A stretch of 64,000 nt of DNA. It comes from Alteromonas sp. KUL42 (lineage in GTDB: Bacteria > Pseudomonadota > Gammaproteobacteria > Enterobacterales > Alteromonadaceae). The position numbers were made by a program, and so were the translations under genes. Below, piece after piece: positions 46,231-56,647 of the stretch. Positions within the stretch are counted from its first letter, which is position 1, and each line of letters starts with the position of its first letter. The DNA lies in contig NZ_BJKK01000003.1 of assembly GCF_006538325.1 (NCBI RefSeq), positions 248,001 to 312,000 on the forward strand, in the 5' to 3' direction. A model generated the notes under the pieces. The model ran no database searches. It had not been told where the DNA came from and saw only the letters and a list, made by a program, of their open reading frames with translations.

Positions 46231-47151
46231 CTATGCATATTGTGCTTCTGGAGCAATATAACCAGGTGCAATTGCTGGATTACCTGCATCGACTAATAAA
46301 TGATGATTGCGCAGCCACAGTTGGTATTCCCCAGTACGAAGACTAGCGTGCTTTGTACAATCCACATTCCACCTGCGCAGTAAATAACCCGCCATTGCTG
46401 CGCGCACCTCAAGTTTTAGTACGCCATCTTGCATTGCATAGTCTAATTCAATGGCCGTTGGATACTTGATATTTTTAGGGTGAGGAACAACTTCAAGCGG
46501 AATAAGTTTTTGCCACTGCTCGTCGCAGTCAATACCTTCACTTACTTCTGGTGAAGACTTAAGGGTTACCTTACTAATACGTGTTAGTACAAAATCGCGA
46601 AAACTCTGAGATTTTCTATCAAATGCACGAACATGCCAACGCTGCCCATTATCCACAATGCTATGAGGAACAATTTCTCGTGCACCACTGCCGCTTGAAA
46701 GAGACGTATAAATAACACTGACCGCTTTATTATTAACAATGGCCTGAACAATTTTTGCAACCACAAATATATCGGGCACATTAAGCGATGATGCACTTTC
46801 AACGGGGAAGTGAATATCACCTATTGCATCAAAACCATCAGAGATGTCATTGGCAAGTTTTACTAACGTACGCTTTGCGTCATGCTCGAAAACAGGCGTA
46901 AATGACTCTGTTTGAAAGTAACGCTTCTCACGCGGGTCATAATACAAATTATCCGGCGCGAGTTCTTTGTATAACGTAAAGTCACGGGAGCCTGCAGAAA
47001 GCCCGACCTCGAAACGACTAATTAAATCTTGTCGGTGGATAGCACCTTTAAACAACAAGCAAAAATCGATATACGCCAGTCGTTGGCGCTGAGAATAAGA
47101 GATACTGTCAATCATAGTGTGCCAATTAATTTTTTCTCCAGCATGGTTCAT
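46231..47151 (-). CDS. WYL-domain transcriptional regulator of the BrxR/CapW type
   Basis: It is 306 residues. An N-terminal winged helix (about 14-90) contains QRQRLAYIDFCLLFKGAIHR, DLISRFEVGLSAGSRDFTLY and ELAPDNLYYDPREKRYF. This pattern is characteristic of the BrxR/CapW regulators found beside BREX, CBASS and other defence systems. A WYL domain follows (about 135-205, GQRWHVRAFDRKSQSFRDFVLTRI) and then a WCX-like C-terminus. An alternative start is the ATG at 47115. No defence gene lies nearby, so its target is unknown. It is convergent with the hybrid kinase. Confidence 0.82.
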   Translation of the reverse strand: MNHAGEKINWHTMIDSISYSQRQRLAYIDFCLLFKGAIHRQDLISRFEVGLSAGSRDFTLYKELAPDNLYYDPREKRYFQTESFTPVFEHDAKRTLVKLANDISDGFDAIGDIHFPVESASSLNVPDIFVVAKIVQAIVNNKAVSVIYTSLSSGSGAREIVPHSIVDNGQRWHVRAFDRKSQSFRDFVLTRISKVTLKSSPEVSEGIDCDEQWQKLIPLEVVPHPKNIKYPTAIELDYAMQDGVLKLEVRAAMAGYLLRRWNVDCTKHASLRTGEYQLWLRNHHLLVDAGNPAIAPGYIAPEAQYA

Positions 47152-47284
47152 TTTAAATCACATGTAAATAGTAAAAAATTAAATTTTGTAGCACGGTTAT
47201 AGTAACTTTGGTTGCTCGCAAGCATGTTTGTGTGAGTTAACCTATGCCCGCCAACACTAAAAAATGAACAAAGATAAATAGGCT

Positions 47285-47695
47285 CTAGTTAGATTTATCT
47301 TTCTCATCAACGAAAACCGCCAATAATGCTGTTAAACAAACAACAATTGCAACAAAAACAGCAAGGTCTAACCCAAGTATATATTTGCTTATATTTCCCG
47401 ATTGTACACTTCCTCCACTGTGCCCAGATAGTAAAAACGACACAATCACACCACCCATGACGCAACACGAGATCATTGCTGCAATTTTTATCTGGCTTCT
47501 AAACCAACTTAGCCACAATACTGCAACTCCCAACGCGATATTGCTGGTCAACTGCCAAACTTCATGAAATCTGGCGTGAGGAGGCCATTGCTCGTTGAAC
47601 ACATGACTTTGGTTCCATTCAAGTACAGGAATGACTACCAAGTAGAACAACACACCAAAAGTAATAAGTAGTTTTGCTGCAATTGACATTCTCAT
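47285..47695 (-). CDS. Small four-helix membrane protein
   Basis: It is 136 residues with predicted helices near 7-25, 47-64, 70-90 and 107-128. It contains WPPHARFHEVWQL between helices 1 and 2, a stretch I recall from a family of uncharacterised membrane proteins. No function can be assigned. It lies between the WYL regulator and LysR on the same strand, 23 bp after LysR, so it is probably co-transcribed with LysR. Confidence 0.7.
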   Translation of the reverse strand: MRMSIAAKLLITFGVLFYLVVIPVLEWNQSHVFNEQWPPHARFHEVWQLTSNIALGVAVLWLSWFRSQIKIAAMISCCVMGGVIVSFLLSGHSGGSVQSGNISKYILGLDLAVFVAIVVCLTALLAVFVDEKDKSN

Positions 47696-47718
47696 GCTCC
47701 AATATCAAGTTTATGGTT

Positions 47719-48624
47719 TTACAAAGATTGTGTTGATGTTTCATAGTAATGCTGAATAAAATCGATAAAGGTCCTTATCTTCATCGAAGTTGAGCCTCTT
47801 TGGCGGTAAAGCATTGAGAGATATTTTTGACGAGGTTGATGATCTTTCAAAATGTGAACAAGTACCTTGTTTGTCAATTCTTGTTCAACTAACACATCAT
47901 AAACGCACGCGATACCAGCACCCGACTGTGCTGCCGAAATTAAACTTTGGTGACTGTTGGAGATAACCCTATTTCTATTCTTACTTTCACCATCGAGAAA
48001 AGAATCCGTACTCTTAGTTTCAAGCGTAGAGCGAAATACCAGCCTATCGTGACGAACTAAATCGGCTTTTGAAGTAGGTGTACCATTTATATTTAAATAG
48101 TCTGGCGATGCGACAAAAATTGGTTGGAGCTTGAATAGCCGCTTCTCGAATAGAGAGCTATCAGGGATTTGAGACGCTGTTCGAAATGCAATATCAAAAT
48201 CTTGCTCTATGAGATCCGTGGGGGAATGGGAAAAATCAAGTTCCAAAGCTATATCAGGGTAACACTTCATGAATTTCGACAAAACGGGCGATAAAACGCG
48301 CTCGCCTATCATCAAAGGCATCGATATTCTTAACGTTCCATCTATTTTATCTATAAGCGAATATACTTCTTTATTCAAATCATCAAGCGCTTGCAGAATA
48401 CTACGCCCCTTCTGATAGTAGATAGCACCGACTTCAGTCAAACTCATTGACCGTGTATTCCTGATAATAAGTTTTGTATTAAGGCTATCTTCTAATTGTT
48501 TTACATTTTTACTCACGCTCGACACCGGCATTCGCAAAATGACAGCAGCCTTACTAAATGACTTAGCATCAGCAACTGCACAAAATGTTCGCAACAAATA
48601 ATGTTTGTCGTTTGGTAAAGCCAT
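47719..48624 (-). CDS. LysR-family transcriptional regulator
   Basis: It is 301 residues from ATG 48624, with AGGAG five bases upstream; the upstream extension to 48816 is not family-like. The N-terminal helix-turn-helix covers residues about 5-63 (FCAVADAKSFSKAAVILRMPVSSVSKNVKQLE), followed by a LysR substrate-binding domain (LRISMPLMIGERVLSPVLSKF). It belongs to the DNA-binding subfamily in which LysR often controls a nearby oxidoreductase. Candidates here are the downstream membrane protein and the divergent GFA gene. Confidence 0.92.
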   Translation of the reverse strand: MALPNDKHYLLRTFCAVADAKSFSKAAVILRMPVSSVSKNVKQLEDSLNTKLIIRNTRSMSLTEVGAIYYQKGRSILQALDDLNKEVYSLIDKIDGTLRISMPLMIGERVLSPVLSKFMKCYPDIALELDFSHSPTDLIEQDFDIAFRTASQIPDSSLFEKRLFKLQPIFVASPDYLNINGTPTSKADLVRHDRLVFRSTLETKSTDSFLDGESKNRNRVISNSHQSLISAAQSGAGIACVYDVLVEQELTNKVLVHILKDHQPRQKYLSMLYRQRGSTSMKIRTFIDFIQHYYETSTQSL

Positions 48625-48899
48625 GTTACTCCTGAATATCATCAGTCGACGGTTGAGAAAATTACTCCAACCAAACCGCACAATGAGTATAAAACTAACA
48701 TGTCTGCAGTTATATTTCCCAAAAACAAAAACAGCCTTTCTTTTAGAGAAATAGTGAAAAATTTCACCGTAGTTTATATTTAACGTTCTTGCTTGTTTTT
48801 CTTTAGTTCTTACCAAAGAAAAACAAATCCCACCCCAAAGTAATTCAACGCAGTGCGCGTTACAAAAACACTTTGAGTAAGAGAAAGAGAATATTTCAC

Positions 48900-49328
48900 A
48901 TGTACAAAGGTAGTTGCTTATGCGGGAAGGTCACCGCTGAGATAGCAGGTCCAATTGAATCAATAATTCATTGTCACTGTTCAAAATGCAGAAAAAATAG
49001 CGGAACGGCTTTTTCTACTAACGGTTTTGTCCTAAAAGCTCATTTTAAAATTACAAAAGGCCAGAACTATTTGGGTGAGTATGAGACTTCGCCAGGTAAA
49101 CGAAGATACTTTTGCAAAACCTGCGCATCCCCTATTTACAGCGCAAGCTCGACAACGCCTAATTACATTAGATTAAGATTGGGCTTTTTGGATTCAGATA
49201 TTGAAGAGCGTCCTAAATCCCATAACTTTGTTAACTCAAAAGCCAATTGGGAAGTGTTCGAAGCTACATTGCCACATTACGAAGAACATGAGCCTGGAAG
49301 GGAAAATTTTCAACAAAAAACCCAGTAA
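48900..49328 (+). CDS. GFA-family (CENP-V/GFA fold) zinc protein
   Basis: It is 142 residues from ATG 48900. The upstream TTG frame start at 48873 is less likely. The family cysteines are present: GSCLCGKVTAEI, HCHCSKCRKNSG and FCKTCASPIY. The fold binds zinc. The founding member was named for glutathione-dependent formaldehyde activation, but that activity is not established for most homologues. It is divergent from LysR, which may control it. A terminator overlaps its stop codon. Confidence 0.88.
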   Translation: MYKGSCLCGKVTAEIAGPIESIIHCHCSKCRKNSGTAFSTNGFVLKAHFKITKGQNYLGEYETSPGKRRYFCKTCASPIYSASSTTPNYIRLRLGFLDSDIEERPKSHNFVNSKANWEVFEATLPHYEEHEPGRENFQQKTQ

Positions 49329-49349
49329 CAGAATTCTGCTACTGGGTTT
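49317..49349. terminator. Terminator between GFA gene and aminopeptidase gene
   Basis: Arms AAAACCCAGTA and TACTGGGTTT enclose a 12-nt loop. The left arm contains the GFA stop codon. A and T runs on both sides suit two convergent genes. Confidence 0.75.
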
Positions 49350-49381
49350 CTAAATTCAGCTACATTTAAAGACCTTGGCTC

Positions 49382-51976
49382 CTATAAAGAGTTAAGGAAG
49401 GCATCAAAGTCCTGTTGAAAAGCCGCTTTCAAACGCAAACATTGCTGTGACTCATCATTCATGATGTCCACACTTCGCGCCATACCTTGATGTGCATCTT
49501 TAATTGGAGCATAAAATGTATTTGCCATTTCAAGGTTCTGCGTAGAACAGGTTCTAGACACAAACTCAGGCATACGCGAAACATGGTAATCTGGCATTTT
49601 TTCAATAAGTGCTTGCTGGTTCTTTGCCAACCACTCATAGAGCAAAGTATGATCGTCCAGATTACGGGCAACTCGCACTACCATATACATGGTATTTGCC
49701 GGTGTAATTTTGTCAGTCAACGCTAAATCCAGCATTTTAAATACCGACGCTTTATCACTAAAATGCATCGAATAAATTAACGTACTTTTCACGTTGGGAA
49801 GCTGTGCTTTATCAAACGCAGCAGTAAGCTTATCAAACCACGCTGAATTATCTTTAACCTCACTGTGCTTAGTGGCGATAGCGATAGCTGTACCGGCAAT
49901 CCCAGAAGGCACACTTGAAGAGTCCTTTATGTATTGGTTAGCTATCGCCTTACTTTTGGTAACTAGCTCGGCATCGTCAGCATACATACCTAGCATTTCA
50001 AATAACTGGTCGCGTAAGCGTATAGTGGCGGTTTCGTCACTATCCCCTTGAACTAGAGTCAGCTTTTCAAGTAAAGGCGAGTAGTTTTGCTTTAACAATG
50101 CCGCAAACTTGGCCTTATTATTATCATTTACCAAATAGTCAAATTCAGACAATACACTTACTGCTGCTCGAACAACTTCGTGGTCACTGTCTTCTGCTAG
50201 GGTATTAAGCACTTTAATTACACTGTCAATACCGGTTTTATCGGCATTCAAAAGTGCTTGGTAGTTATATAGAACGTTCTTTTTCTCGCGCTTGTTAAGC
50301 ACATCGATGTTACTTAGCAAGGCATCAAGCTGAGCCCCTTCTACTGACCATCGGAAATAGCCGGTAGCGTTGTCATTTGGGTAAACCCACTTTGCTTCTG
50401 CTAATTGAGGAAGTGAGGCGGTTTTATTGTCGATGAACACAACATCGCTCTTAATCTTACCGTTCACTTCATAAGTAAGTTTAAGCGGAATGGCCCATGC
50501 CTGTTCATCAACAGTTGCACCTGCGAAATGAAAACGTGTCTGCTTAACCGCGCCATTTGCTCCAATATGAATAAGTGGGTAACCAGGCTGCTCTAAATAG
50601 GCCTTCATCATGGCACTAAGGTTAAACTCAGACACACTGTCTAATGCTTGCCATAAATCATCAGCAACTGTATTTCCCCACGCGTGCTTGTTCATGTATA
50701 TACGCACACCATCACGGAACTTGTCAGTGCCAATTAGCGATTCGATCATTTGCAAAATTGACTCGCCTTTAGAGTAATTAAGCCCTAATCCATCCATCAC
50801 ATCAGGCTGACTCTTCACGACCTTTTTAACCGGCTTTACAGTTGGACTAGCATCGGCACCAAACGCACCTTCCTGCACTAGCCTGTCAGCATAATTTAGC
50901 TCGGGATAAAGGGTTTTCATGGTGTAACTTGCTGCCCATGAAGCAAATGCTTCGTTTAGCCACAAATCGTCCCACCACGCCATAGTGACAAGGTTTCCAA
51001 ACCACTGGTGAGCGAGTTCATGCGCAATTACGTTTAGCGGTCGTGAACGCTCAGTTACGCTTGGGTTGTCATCCAACAATAGCAGGCTATCGCGATAGGT
51101 GATCAGACCAACATTTTCCATTGCGCCGTGGGTGAAATTAGGTACAGCTACAAAATCCATTTTCTTATAGGGGTAATCTATTCCAAAGAAATCTTCCAAT
51201 GTAGCCAATATCTCGGGGGTATGTTTAACCACAAATGCAGTTTTATCCGCATAGCCCTTGGGCACGTAAATACGCCCTGGCACTGACAAACCGGTTAACT
51301 CAGCACTGTCAAAGGGGCCAACAGTATAGGCAATAAGATAAGTAGGCATTGGCTTAGTTTTTTCAAACAAGACCGTTTTTATTCCCTCGTTCACCGAAGT
51401 CTTTTCTACCGGTGTATTGCCTACAACAACTTGATGCTCGGGCGCGCTAATCGACATTTGATAAGCAATTTTAAAGATAGGCTCATCAAAACTTGGAAAC
51501 GCTTTGCGGGCATGCATGTCTTCAAACTGAGTAAAGATGTAATTCTTTTCCTCGAACTTCGACAAGTACATGCCGTCAGACGATGTATTCACCTTCCCTT
51601 CAAAGTTGATGCGCAAGGTGTATTTACCTGGGGCAATAGCCTTCTGTGACGTTGCCCAGTTAATATCATATTCACCAATTGAAACGGTTAGCGGAATGCT
51701 TTCACTTTTAGAAAGAAGCATCGCTGACAAAATTGTTAGATCTTGCTGGTAAAAACCCACTTTAGAAGTTTCAGAATTAACCGTGACTTCAATATCAGTG
51801 GTACCTGAATAGTCTGGATCATCCGGGTCGATATTTAGGTGAATTTTTTGAAAAGTAGGAGTGACTGACGATGGTAGACGGTAGTCTACATCTGCCGCCC
51901 ACAGTTTAGTACTGAGCAGTGACACAAACGCAAGCAGCGTAACCACAGCAGTACGTAGCGCAGTTTTTGGTTTCAT
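49382..51976 (-). CDS. Exported M1-family aminopeptidase
   Basis: Zinc aminopeptidase of 864 residues with a Sec signal peptide (about 1-28, ending LWAAD), so periplasmic or surface-located. The exopeptidase signature is GAMEN (near residue 285). The zinc site is HELAHQ (His319, Glu320, His323) with the downstream Glu in LNEAFASW. A C-terminal ERAP1-like helical domain covers about 530-860. It removes N-terminal residues from peptides. It is monocistronic and convergent with the GFA gene. Confidence 0.95.
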   Translation of the reverse strand: MKPKTALRTAVVTLLAFVSLLSTKLWAADVDYRLPSSVTPTFQKIHLNIDPDDPDYSGTTDIEVTVNSETSKVGFYQQDLTILSAMLLSKSESIPLTVSIGEYDINWATSQKAIAPGKYTLRINFEGKVNTSSDGMYLSKFEEKNYIFTQFEDMHARKAFPSFDEPIFKIAYQMSISAPEHQVVVGNTPVEKTSVNEGIKTVLFEKTKPMPTYLIAYTVGPFDSAELTGLSVPGRIYVPKGYADKTAFVVKHTPEILATLEDFFGIDYPYKKMDFVAVPNFTHGAMENVGLITYRDSLLLLDDNPSVTERSRPLNVIAHELAHQWFGNLVTMAWWDDLWLNEAFASWAASYTMKTLYPELNYADRLVQEGAFGADASPTVKPVKKVVKSQPDVMDGLGLNYSKGESILQMIESLIGTDKFRDGVRIYMNKHAWGNTVADDLWQALDSVSEFNLSAMMKAYLEQPGYPLIHIGANGAVKQTRFHFAGATVDEQAWAIPLKLTYEVNGKIKSDVVFIDNKTASLPQLAEAKWVYPNDNATGYFRWSVEGAQLDALLSNIDVLNKREKKNVLYNYQALLNADKTGIDSVIKVLNTLAEDSDHEVVRAAVSVLSEFDYLVNDNNKAKFAALLKQNYSPLLEKLTLVQGDSDETATIRLRDQLFEMLGMYADDAELVTKSKAIANQYIKDSSSVPSGIAGTAIAIATKHSEVKDNSAWFDKLTAAFDKAQLPNVKSTLIYSMHFSDKASVFKMLDLALTDKITPANTMYMVVRVARNLDDHTLLYEWLAKNQQALIEKMPDYHVSRMPEFVSRTCSTQNLEMANTFYAPIKDAHQGMARSVDIMNDESQQCLRLKAAFQQDFDAFLNSL

Positions 51977-52149
51977 TGTGTTTTTCCGTGTTCGGGCTTA
52001 GTGCCTTTTATTTTTTCGCCCGCTAGGATAAAGAGGAAAAGAGGCAGGGGCAACGAATGGAACAACTTAACCCTTGGCAAATTGTTACCATTCGTTTCAA
52101 ACTCATTGATTACTCAACTCATCGATATTTATGAATTACCCTCTTCAAG

Positions 52150-54069
52150 CTAAAAGTGATAACGACGCAGCTGCATCTGCATCTGCTTAATTTGTCCAAC
52201 AAGTTCCTCGCAACTATTAGCAACCTCTTTGGCATAATTACGGTTCGCTTTACCCACCGCTTGAATACTGCTTAAACCTTTATTTACATTGCCTGCCACG
52301 TCTTTTTGACCTTGCGCCATTTCTGCAGCCTCTTGATTTAACTGAGTTATCTTGTCTACTGCCTCAAGGGCTTTTTGCAGCGAGATCCCCGCGTTTCTCG
52401 TCACCTCCACGGTAGTAAACGCAGTTTCCTTGTTCTGTTGCATTTTTTCTGAAGCCACTCGACTTCCTTGCTGTAAGCGCTCTATCATGTTGCGAATTTC
52501 TTCTGTGGATGACTGAGTTCTACTGGCCAGTGAGCGTACTTCATCGGCAACCACGGCAAACCCTCGTCCTTGCTCCCCTGCTCTCGCGGCTTCAATAGCG
52601 GCATTCAGTGCTAATAAGTTAGTTTGCTCTGCAATGGTTCGTATAACTTCCATTACGCCACTAATTTGCTCGCTCGCCGCTGCAAGCTCAGAGATGACCT
52701 GTACAGAAGCGTCTACGTCGTTAGCTTGAGTTTCAATATCTTTGATTGTTTGATTGAGCACACCTACGCTAGCACGCGTATCAGCATCTGCGGTAAGCGC
52801 AGCTTCGCTTGAGCTATGAATAGTAGAGGCAACGGTGTCTGCATTTTGTTGAAGTAGCGAAATTGCATCATCTATGAGCTGCGTTTCTTGTGCTAGTTGG
52901 GCCACACTTTCATTAGAACGATTTGCGGTTGAGTTCAGCGTTTCAGATTTCGCTAACATGCCTTCTGTAGCCTCATCCACACTGCGCAATGTTTCTTGAA
53001 GTTGACTTAACAATTGATTAAATGCACGCGCCATAATACCGAACTCATCGCTTGACGATGCCTTAAATCGAAAGGTTAAGTCGCCTTGTCCTGATGACAA
53101 ATTACTAACAACACCAATAAATTCTTCCAAAGGACGGCCCACTATTTTTCGTATTAGCAACCAAATGGTGAAAAGTACGCCTGCACTTGCCAAGACTATT
53201 TTGACTATGACGCTAAACACGGCCGAGCCAATCAATGCCGCCCTTTCGTCTGCAGAGGCTACAAGAATAAGATCGTAGCCCCAAGGCTCAAAGGGGATGA
53301 CTTTTACCATCCAGCCATCGTCATTTGAAAGCGCTTGGCTAACCACTGCACCACTCACATGAGAAGAGTGCATTCTTATATTGCCTTTAGCGTCTCTTAA
53401 GGCCACAAACCCATCGTCGAGTACATGGCTTTGCTTGATAGCATCTTCTAAAACATTCAAGTCAGCAGAGTAACCGACATACCAAATTCCAATAACGTTA
53501 CCGGCGGAATCAAACATAGGCTCGTAACCAGTCAAATAGGGGCTACCCAAAATATCGACAGCACCGTAATAAGCCTTTTTTTGTTGAATTTGCTTTATAG
53601 CTTTTCCTTGAGGGGCCAATTTAGTACCAATCGCTCTTTCTCCGTTTTTGATTACATTTGTACTTACTCGAATAAAATCATCACCGGATTTACTAAAAAT
53701 GGTCGCTGTTCCCCCCATAACATCAGTTAACCCATCCACCAGTACAAAATTGTTAGCTTGTGGTGTATTGCCCAGTAACAACTGCCTCGCCTGCGTCGTT
53801 TTCACGGTAGTCATGGTGGACTGACTAGGTGTGCCTAACGCCATACCACGTTGCTTCAAGAGCGACATGCTACTTTTCACTCTTTCCAACATTATCGCAT
53901 CGGTTACCGTTAGAATATTGATAAGGCGGTCAGCAGTGTCTTTTTTCTGGACCTGAATTTGGTTGGAAATATTCGAGGACGTTGTGAACACGGTTATTAT
54001 TGAAATAACAACGGCGAAACAAACTATTACGGCGGAAATAAAAACAAGAAACTTGCGTTGTATGGACAT
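52150..54069 (-). CDS. Methyl-accepting chemotaxis protein with single-Cache sensor
   Basis: It is 639 residues. TM1 is at about 8-30 and a periplasmic Cache_3-Cache_2-type sensor at about 45-275 ([39 protein letters not shown]). TM2 is at about 283-305, then HAMP (about 307-360) and a signalling hairpin with [34 protein letters not shown]. No C-terminal receptor-binding pentapeptide for CheR is seen. It senses a small molecule outside the inner membrane; the ligand is unknown. Confidence 0.94.
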   Translation of the reverse strand: MSIQRKFLVFISAVIVCFAVVISIITVFTTSSNISNQIQVQKKDTADRLINILTVTDAIMLERVKSSMSLLKQRGMALGTPSQSTMTTVKTTQARQLLLGNTPQANNFVLVDGLTDVMGGTATIFSKSGDDFIRVSTNVIKNGERAIGTKLAPQGKAIKQIQQKKAYYGAVDILGSPYLTGYEPMFDSAGNVIGIWYVGYSADLNVLEDAIKQSHVLDDGFVALRDAKGNIRMHSSHVSGAVVSQALSNDDGWMVKVIPFEPWGYDLILVASADERAALIGSAVFSVIVKIVLASAGVLFTIWLLIRKIVGRPLEEFIGVVSNLSSGQGDLTFRFKASSSDEFGIMARAFNQLLSQLQETLRSVDEATEGMLAKSETLNSTANRSNESVAQLAQETQLIDDAISLLQQNADTVASTIHSSSEAALTADADTRASVGVLNQTIKDIETQANDVDASVQVISELAAASEQISGVMEVIRTIAEQTNLLALNAAIEAARAGEQGRGFAVVADEVRSLASRTQSSTEEIRNMIERLQQGSRVASEKMQQNKETAFTTVEVTRNAGISLQKALEAVDKITQLNQEAAEMAQGQKDVAGNVNKGLSSIQAVGKANRNYAKEVANSCEELVGQIKQMQMQLRRYHF

Positions 54070-54238
54070 GTACTTTCTCTCACAAATTGACAGCGTTTTT
54101 GTCTTAACACGGCCCTGTGAGGAAATACTTATTTATCAATAATATTTCATCCTTCTACGTAAATTTAGGCAATATTTTCATAAGCGCAAATAGTTTTAAG
54201 CATTATTTGTGGTTCATTACTTTGCATTATACTATGCG

Positions 54239-54490
54239 TTATTTGAACGTAACCTTTCCCCCTATTATTTTGAGGGCAGGTACACCTCTTATTATTGCGG
54301 ACCTTGCAAACTGAGACTGACACGAAGGGCATACACCTTCTTGCGTGGTGTAGTCTTCCACCAGTCGCTCGATAAAACACTTTACCAGAGCACCTTTGCC
54401 ACCCTTTCGATATTTAAAGAGTTTACACCTACATTTTGCACAAAAAATTTGGACCGTTTTTACCGGCCCCTTCGCATTCGGCTTTGCCAT
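54239..54490 (-). CDS. Small zinc-ribbon protein
   Basis: It is 83 residues with two CxxC pairs, CAKC (about 18-21) and CPSC (about 54-57), enough for one zinc ribbon. Between them lies LFKYRKGGKGALVKCFIERL, basic and conserved-looking. I recall similar small uncharacterised proteins from other gammaproteobacteria. Nucleic-acid binding is a guess. The ribosome site is weak. It is on the opposite strand from the GGDEF-EAL gene. Confidence 0.7.
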   Translation of the reverse strand: MAKPNAKGPVKTVQIFCAKCRCKLFKYRKGGKGALVKCFIERLVEDYTTQEGVCPSCQSQFARSAIIRGVPALKIIGGKVTFK

Positions 54491-54754
54491 TTTCTAATCT
54501 ATATTTACAACATAGTGGCATATCGCTTTAACAATAAAAGACTGTTTGCTTTGCACGCTTTGCTGTGGGTTAAAGAGAATCGCAGTTAAACATTGGCGTT
54601 ACTGTAACAACCACTCGTGTCGTTATAAAGCCGCAAAAAGGTCGCACAAACTTTCCAATATACTTGAACCGTCAATTGAATATATATAGCGCTATCGCTT
54701 GATTTTTTCCTAACTGTCGGTATCGTCTTTTAAAAATATCTACATAATCTAACA

Positions 54755-56641
54755 ATGCCCTTAAGCGATAACGTTTCACTCATCAACACACTCGACGACC
54801 TCACATACATTCGCCGACGAAGAGTTATTCAAATAAGTGCCGCAACAGGTATAGGCCTACTGACATCGCTTTTTGTTGCCCGTGGATTCGCCTTTAACAT
54901 CTTTCTTATTGGTTTCATTTCACTGGCCGTATCTGGTTCACTTGCCTATCGCAATCACGTAACAGCAAGTAGCTATGTTTTACTTGGATCTATGTCTTTA
55001 ATGCTATTTGCATTAGCCGCTACAGGTGCCGGTGTATTTGACATTGCAATGCTAGGTTATCCAGGTGTAATTATTTTTGCAGCACTGCTTGGCGGTGTAA
55101 TGTTGTTTAGTGGTGTTTTATCGCTGGTTGTTGTTCAATGCATTGCTTTAACATGGTTGATAATGCACGACGTCATTTCGCCCAACACCCCCTTTCTAAG
55201 TTGGTCTCACCTTGTTTTTATCATTGTTATTTTTAGCGTTACAGGCTTCAGTGTATACATTTTGGTTTATGACATCCGACGCCTCATGAACTCTCTACAA
55301 CGAGAAAATGAAAAGGTAGAACAAAATCGCTTGCAGATTCAACACTTGGCGCATCACGATCCACTCACTAACTTGCCTAATCGCCTACTTGGTGAACGCC
55401 TATTTGTGAAAAAGCTAAAAGAAAGCCAAGAAAAGAAGTTACAGCTTGCACTACTTTTTATCGATTTGGATAACTTTAAACCTGTAAACGATGCTCTAGG
55501 ACATGCTGCTGGCGACCGCTTTTTGCAAAAGATCTCACAGACTATTTCTGGTAATTTATCAGACAAAGAGAGTTTGATCCGTTTTGGAGGAGATGAATTT
55601 ATTATTCTTGCTTCAGACGTCGAAAATAGACAGCAAATTGACCAATTATGTAAAAGTATTATTGAATGGTGCTCGTCTGAATTTGAAATATTGCAAACTA
55701 ATATTGTGGTTTCAGGCTCAATTGGCATTGCACTAGCGCCTTCAGACGGAACGCAATTCAAGCAACTTTGTAGGAAAGCGGACATTGCCATGTACGAAGC
55801 AAAACACAATGGACGAAACCGCTTTGAGTACTACGACCCTAAACTCGACAAAGACAGTGACGAAAAATTCAAGCTTATCCAAAAGCTTCGCCCAGCTGTG
55901 CTCAATGAAGCATTATCCGTTCACTATCAACCGCTTGTTGATTTATCGACGGGCAATATTTGTTCGGTAGAAGCGCTTGTGCGATGGCCGCAGTGCGATG
56001 GCACTATGATTATGCCCGATAAGTTTATTCCTTTGGCTGAGCGCAGTGGCTTAATAGTTCCACTTGGTCAATGGGTATTGGAACAAGCTTGTTTGTTCGC
56101 AGCTAGGCAGTACAAAAAGGGAAATAGTTCATTGACTGTTGCAGTCAATTTATCTTTTGCACAGTTTAAAGACGGTACACTACCACAAATTGTTAAGCAC
56201 GCGCTCGGTAAAGCGCAATTACCTCCAAAGAAATTAGAACTCGAGCTAACAGAATCTATTCTGGCAGATTCAGCTGGCAACATTGAAGCACAGCTAAAAG
56301 AAATTAAAGGGTTGGGTGTGCAATTTGCCATTGACGACTTTGGTACTGGGTATTCGAATTTGAACTATTTACGTACTTTTGAAGCGAGCAAACTTAAAAT
56401 AGATCGTAACTTTATTACAACTTTGGGTTCGAATAAGGATGAAGAAACCTTAGTTTCCGCCATCATTAATATGGCTGACAGTTTGGGGATGACAACCGTT
56501 GCTGAAGGTATCGAGAATGAAGCCACTTTGGTAAAACTTGTTGAAATGGGATGTGATATTGGTCAGGGCTACTACTGGAGCAAGCCCCTTCCTGAAGATA
56601 AAATAGAACTATTGCTGCAAGAAAATCTCAATGGTATCTAA
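54755..56641 (+). CDS. Membrane GGDEF-EAL protein (c-di-GMP cyclase/phosphodiesterase)
   Basis: It is 628 residues. The N-terminal membrane region has about five to six helices (residues 25-180). A GGDEF domain follows with RFGGDEF at about 276-282, so the cyclase site looks intact, and then an EAL domain with EALVRW at 406-411, ELTES, DDFGTGYSNLNYL and VAEGIE. All phosphodiesterase motifs are present. Both activities are possible; which dominates cannot be told. No clear Shine-Dalgarno precedes the ATG. It is convergent with the nitroreductase gene. Confidence 0.93.
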   Translation: MPLSDNVSLINTLDDLTYIRRRRVIQISAATGIGLLTSLFVARGFAFNIFLIGFISLAVSGSLAYRNHVTASSYVLLGSMSLMLFALAATGAGVFDIAMLGYPGVIIFAALLGGVMLFSGVLSLVVVQCIALTWLIMHDVISPNTPFLSWSHLVFIIVIFSVTGFSVYILVYDIRRLMNSLQRENEKVEQNRLQIQHLAHHDPLTNLPNRLLGERLFVKKLKESQEKKLQLALLFIDLDNFKPVNDALGHAAGDRFLQKISQTISGNLSDKESLIRFGGDEFIILASDVENRQQIDQLCKSIIEWCSSEFEILQTNIVVSGSIGIALAPSDGTQFKQLCRKADIAMYEAKHNGRNRFEYYDPKLDKDSDEKFKLIQKLRPAVLNEALSVHYQPLVDLSTGNICSVEALVRWPQCDGTMIMPDKFIPLAERSGLIVPLGQWVLEQACLFAARQYKKGNSSLTVAVNLSFAQFKDGTLPQIVKHALGKAQLPPKKLELELTESILADSAGNIEAQLKEIKGLGVQFAIDDFGTGYSNLNYLRTFEASKLKIDRNFITTLGSNKDEETLVSAIINMADSLGMTTVAEGIENEATLVKLVEMGCDIGQGYYWSKPLPEDKIELLLQENLNGI

Positions 56642-56647
56642 TTAGCA

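Noticed and set aside
46231..48624. Defence island around the BrxR/CapW-like regulator
   Set aside because: Neighbours are a membrane protein, LysR and a GFA protein. No nuclease, methylase, cyclase or effector gene is seen.
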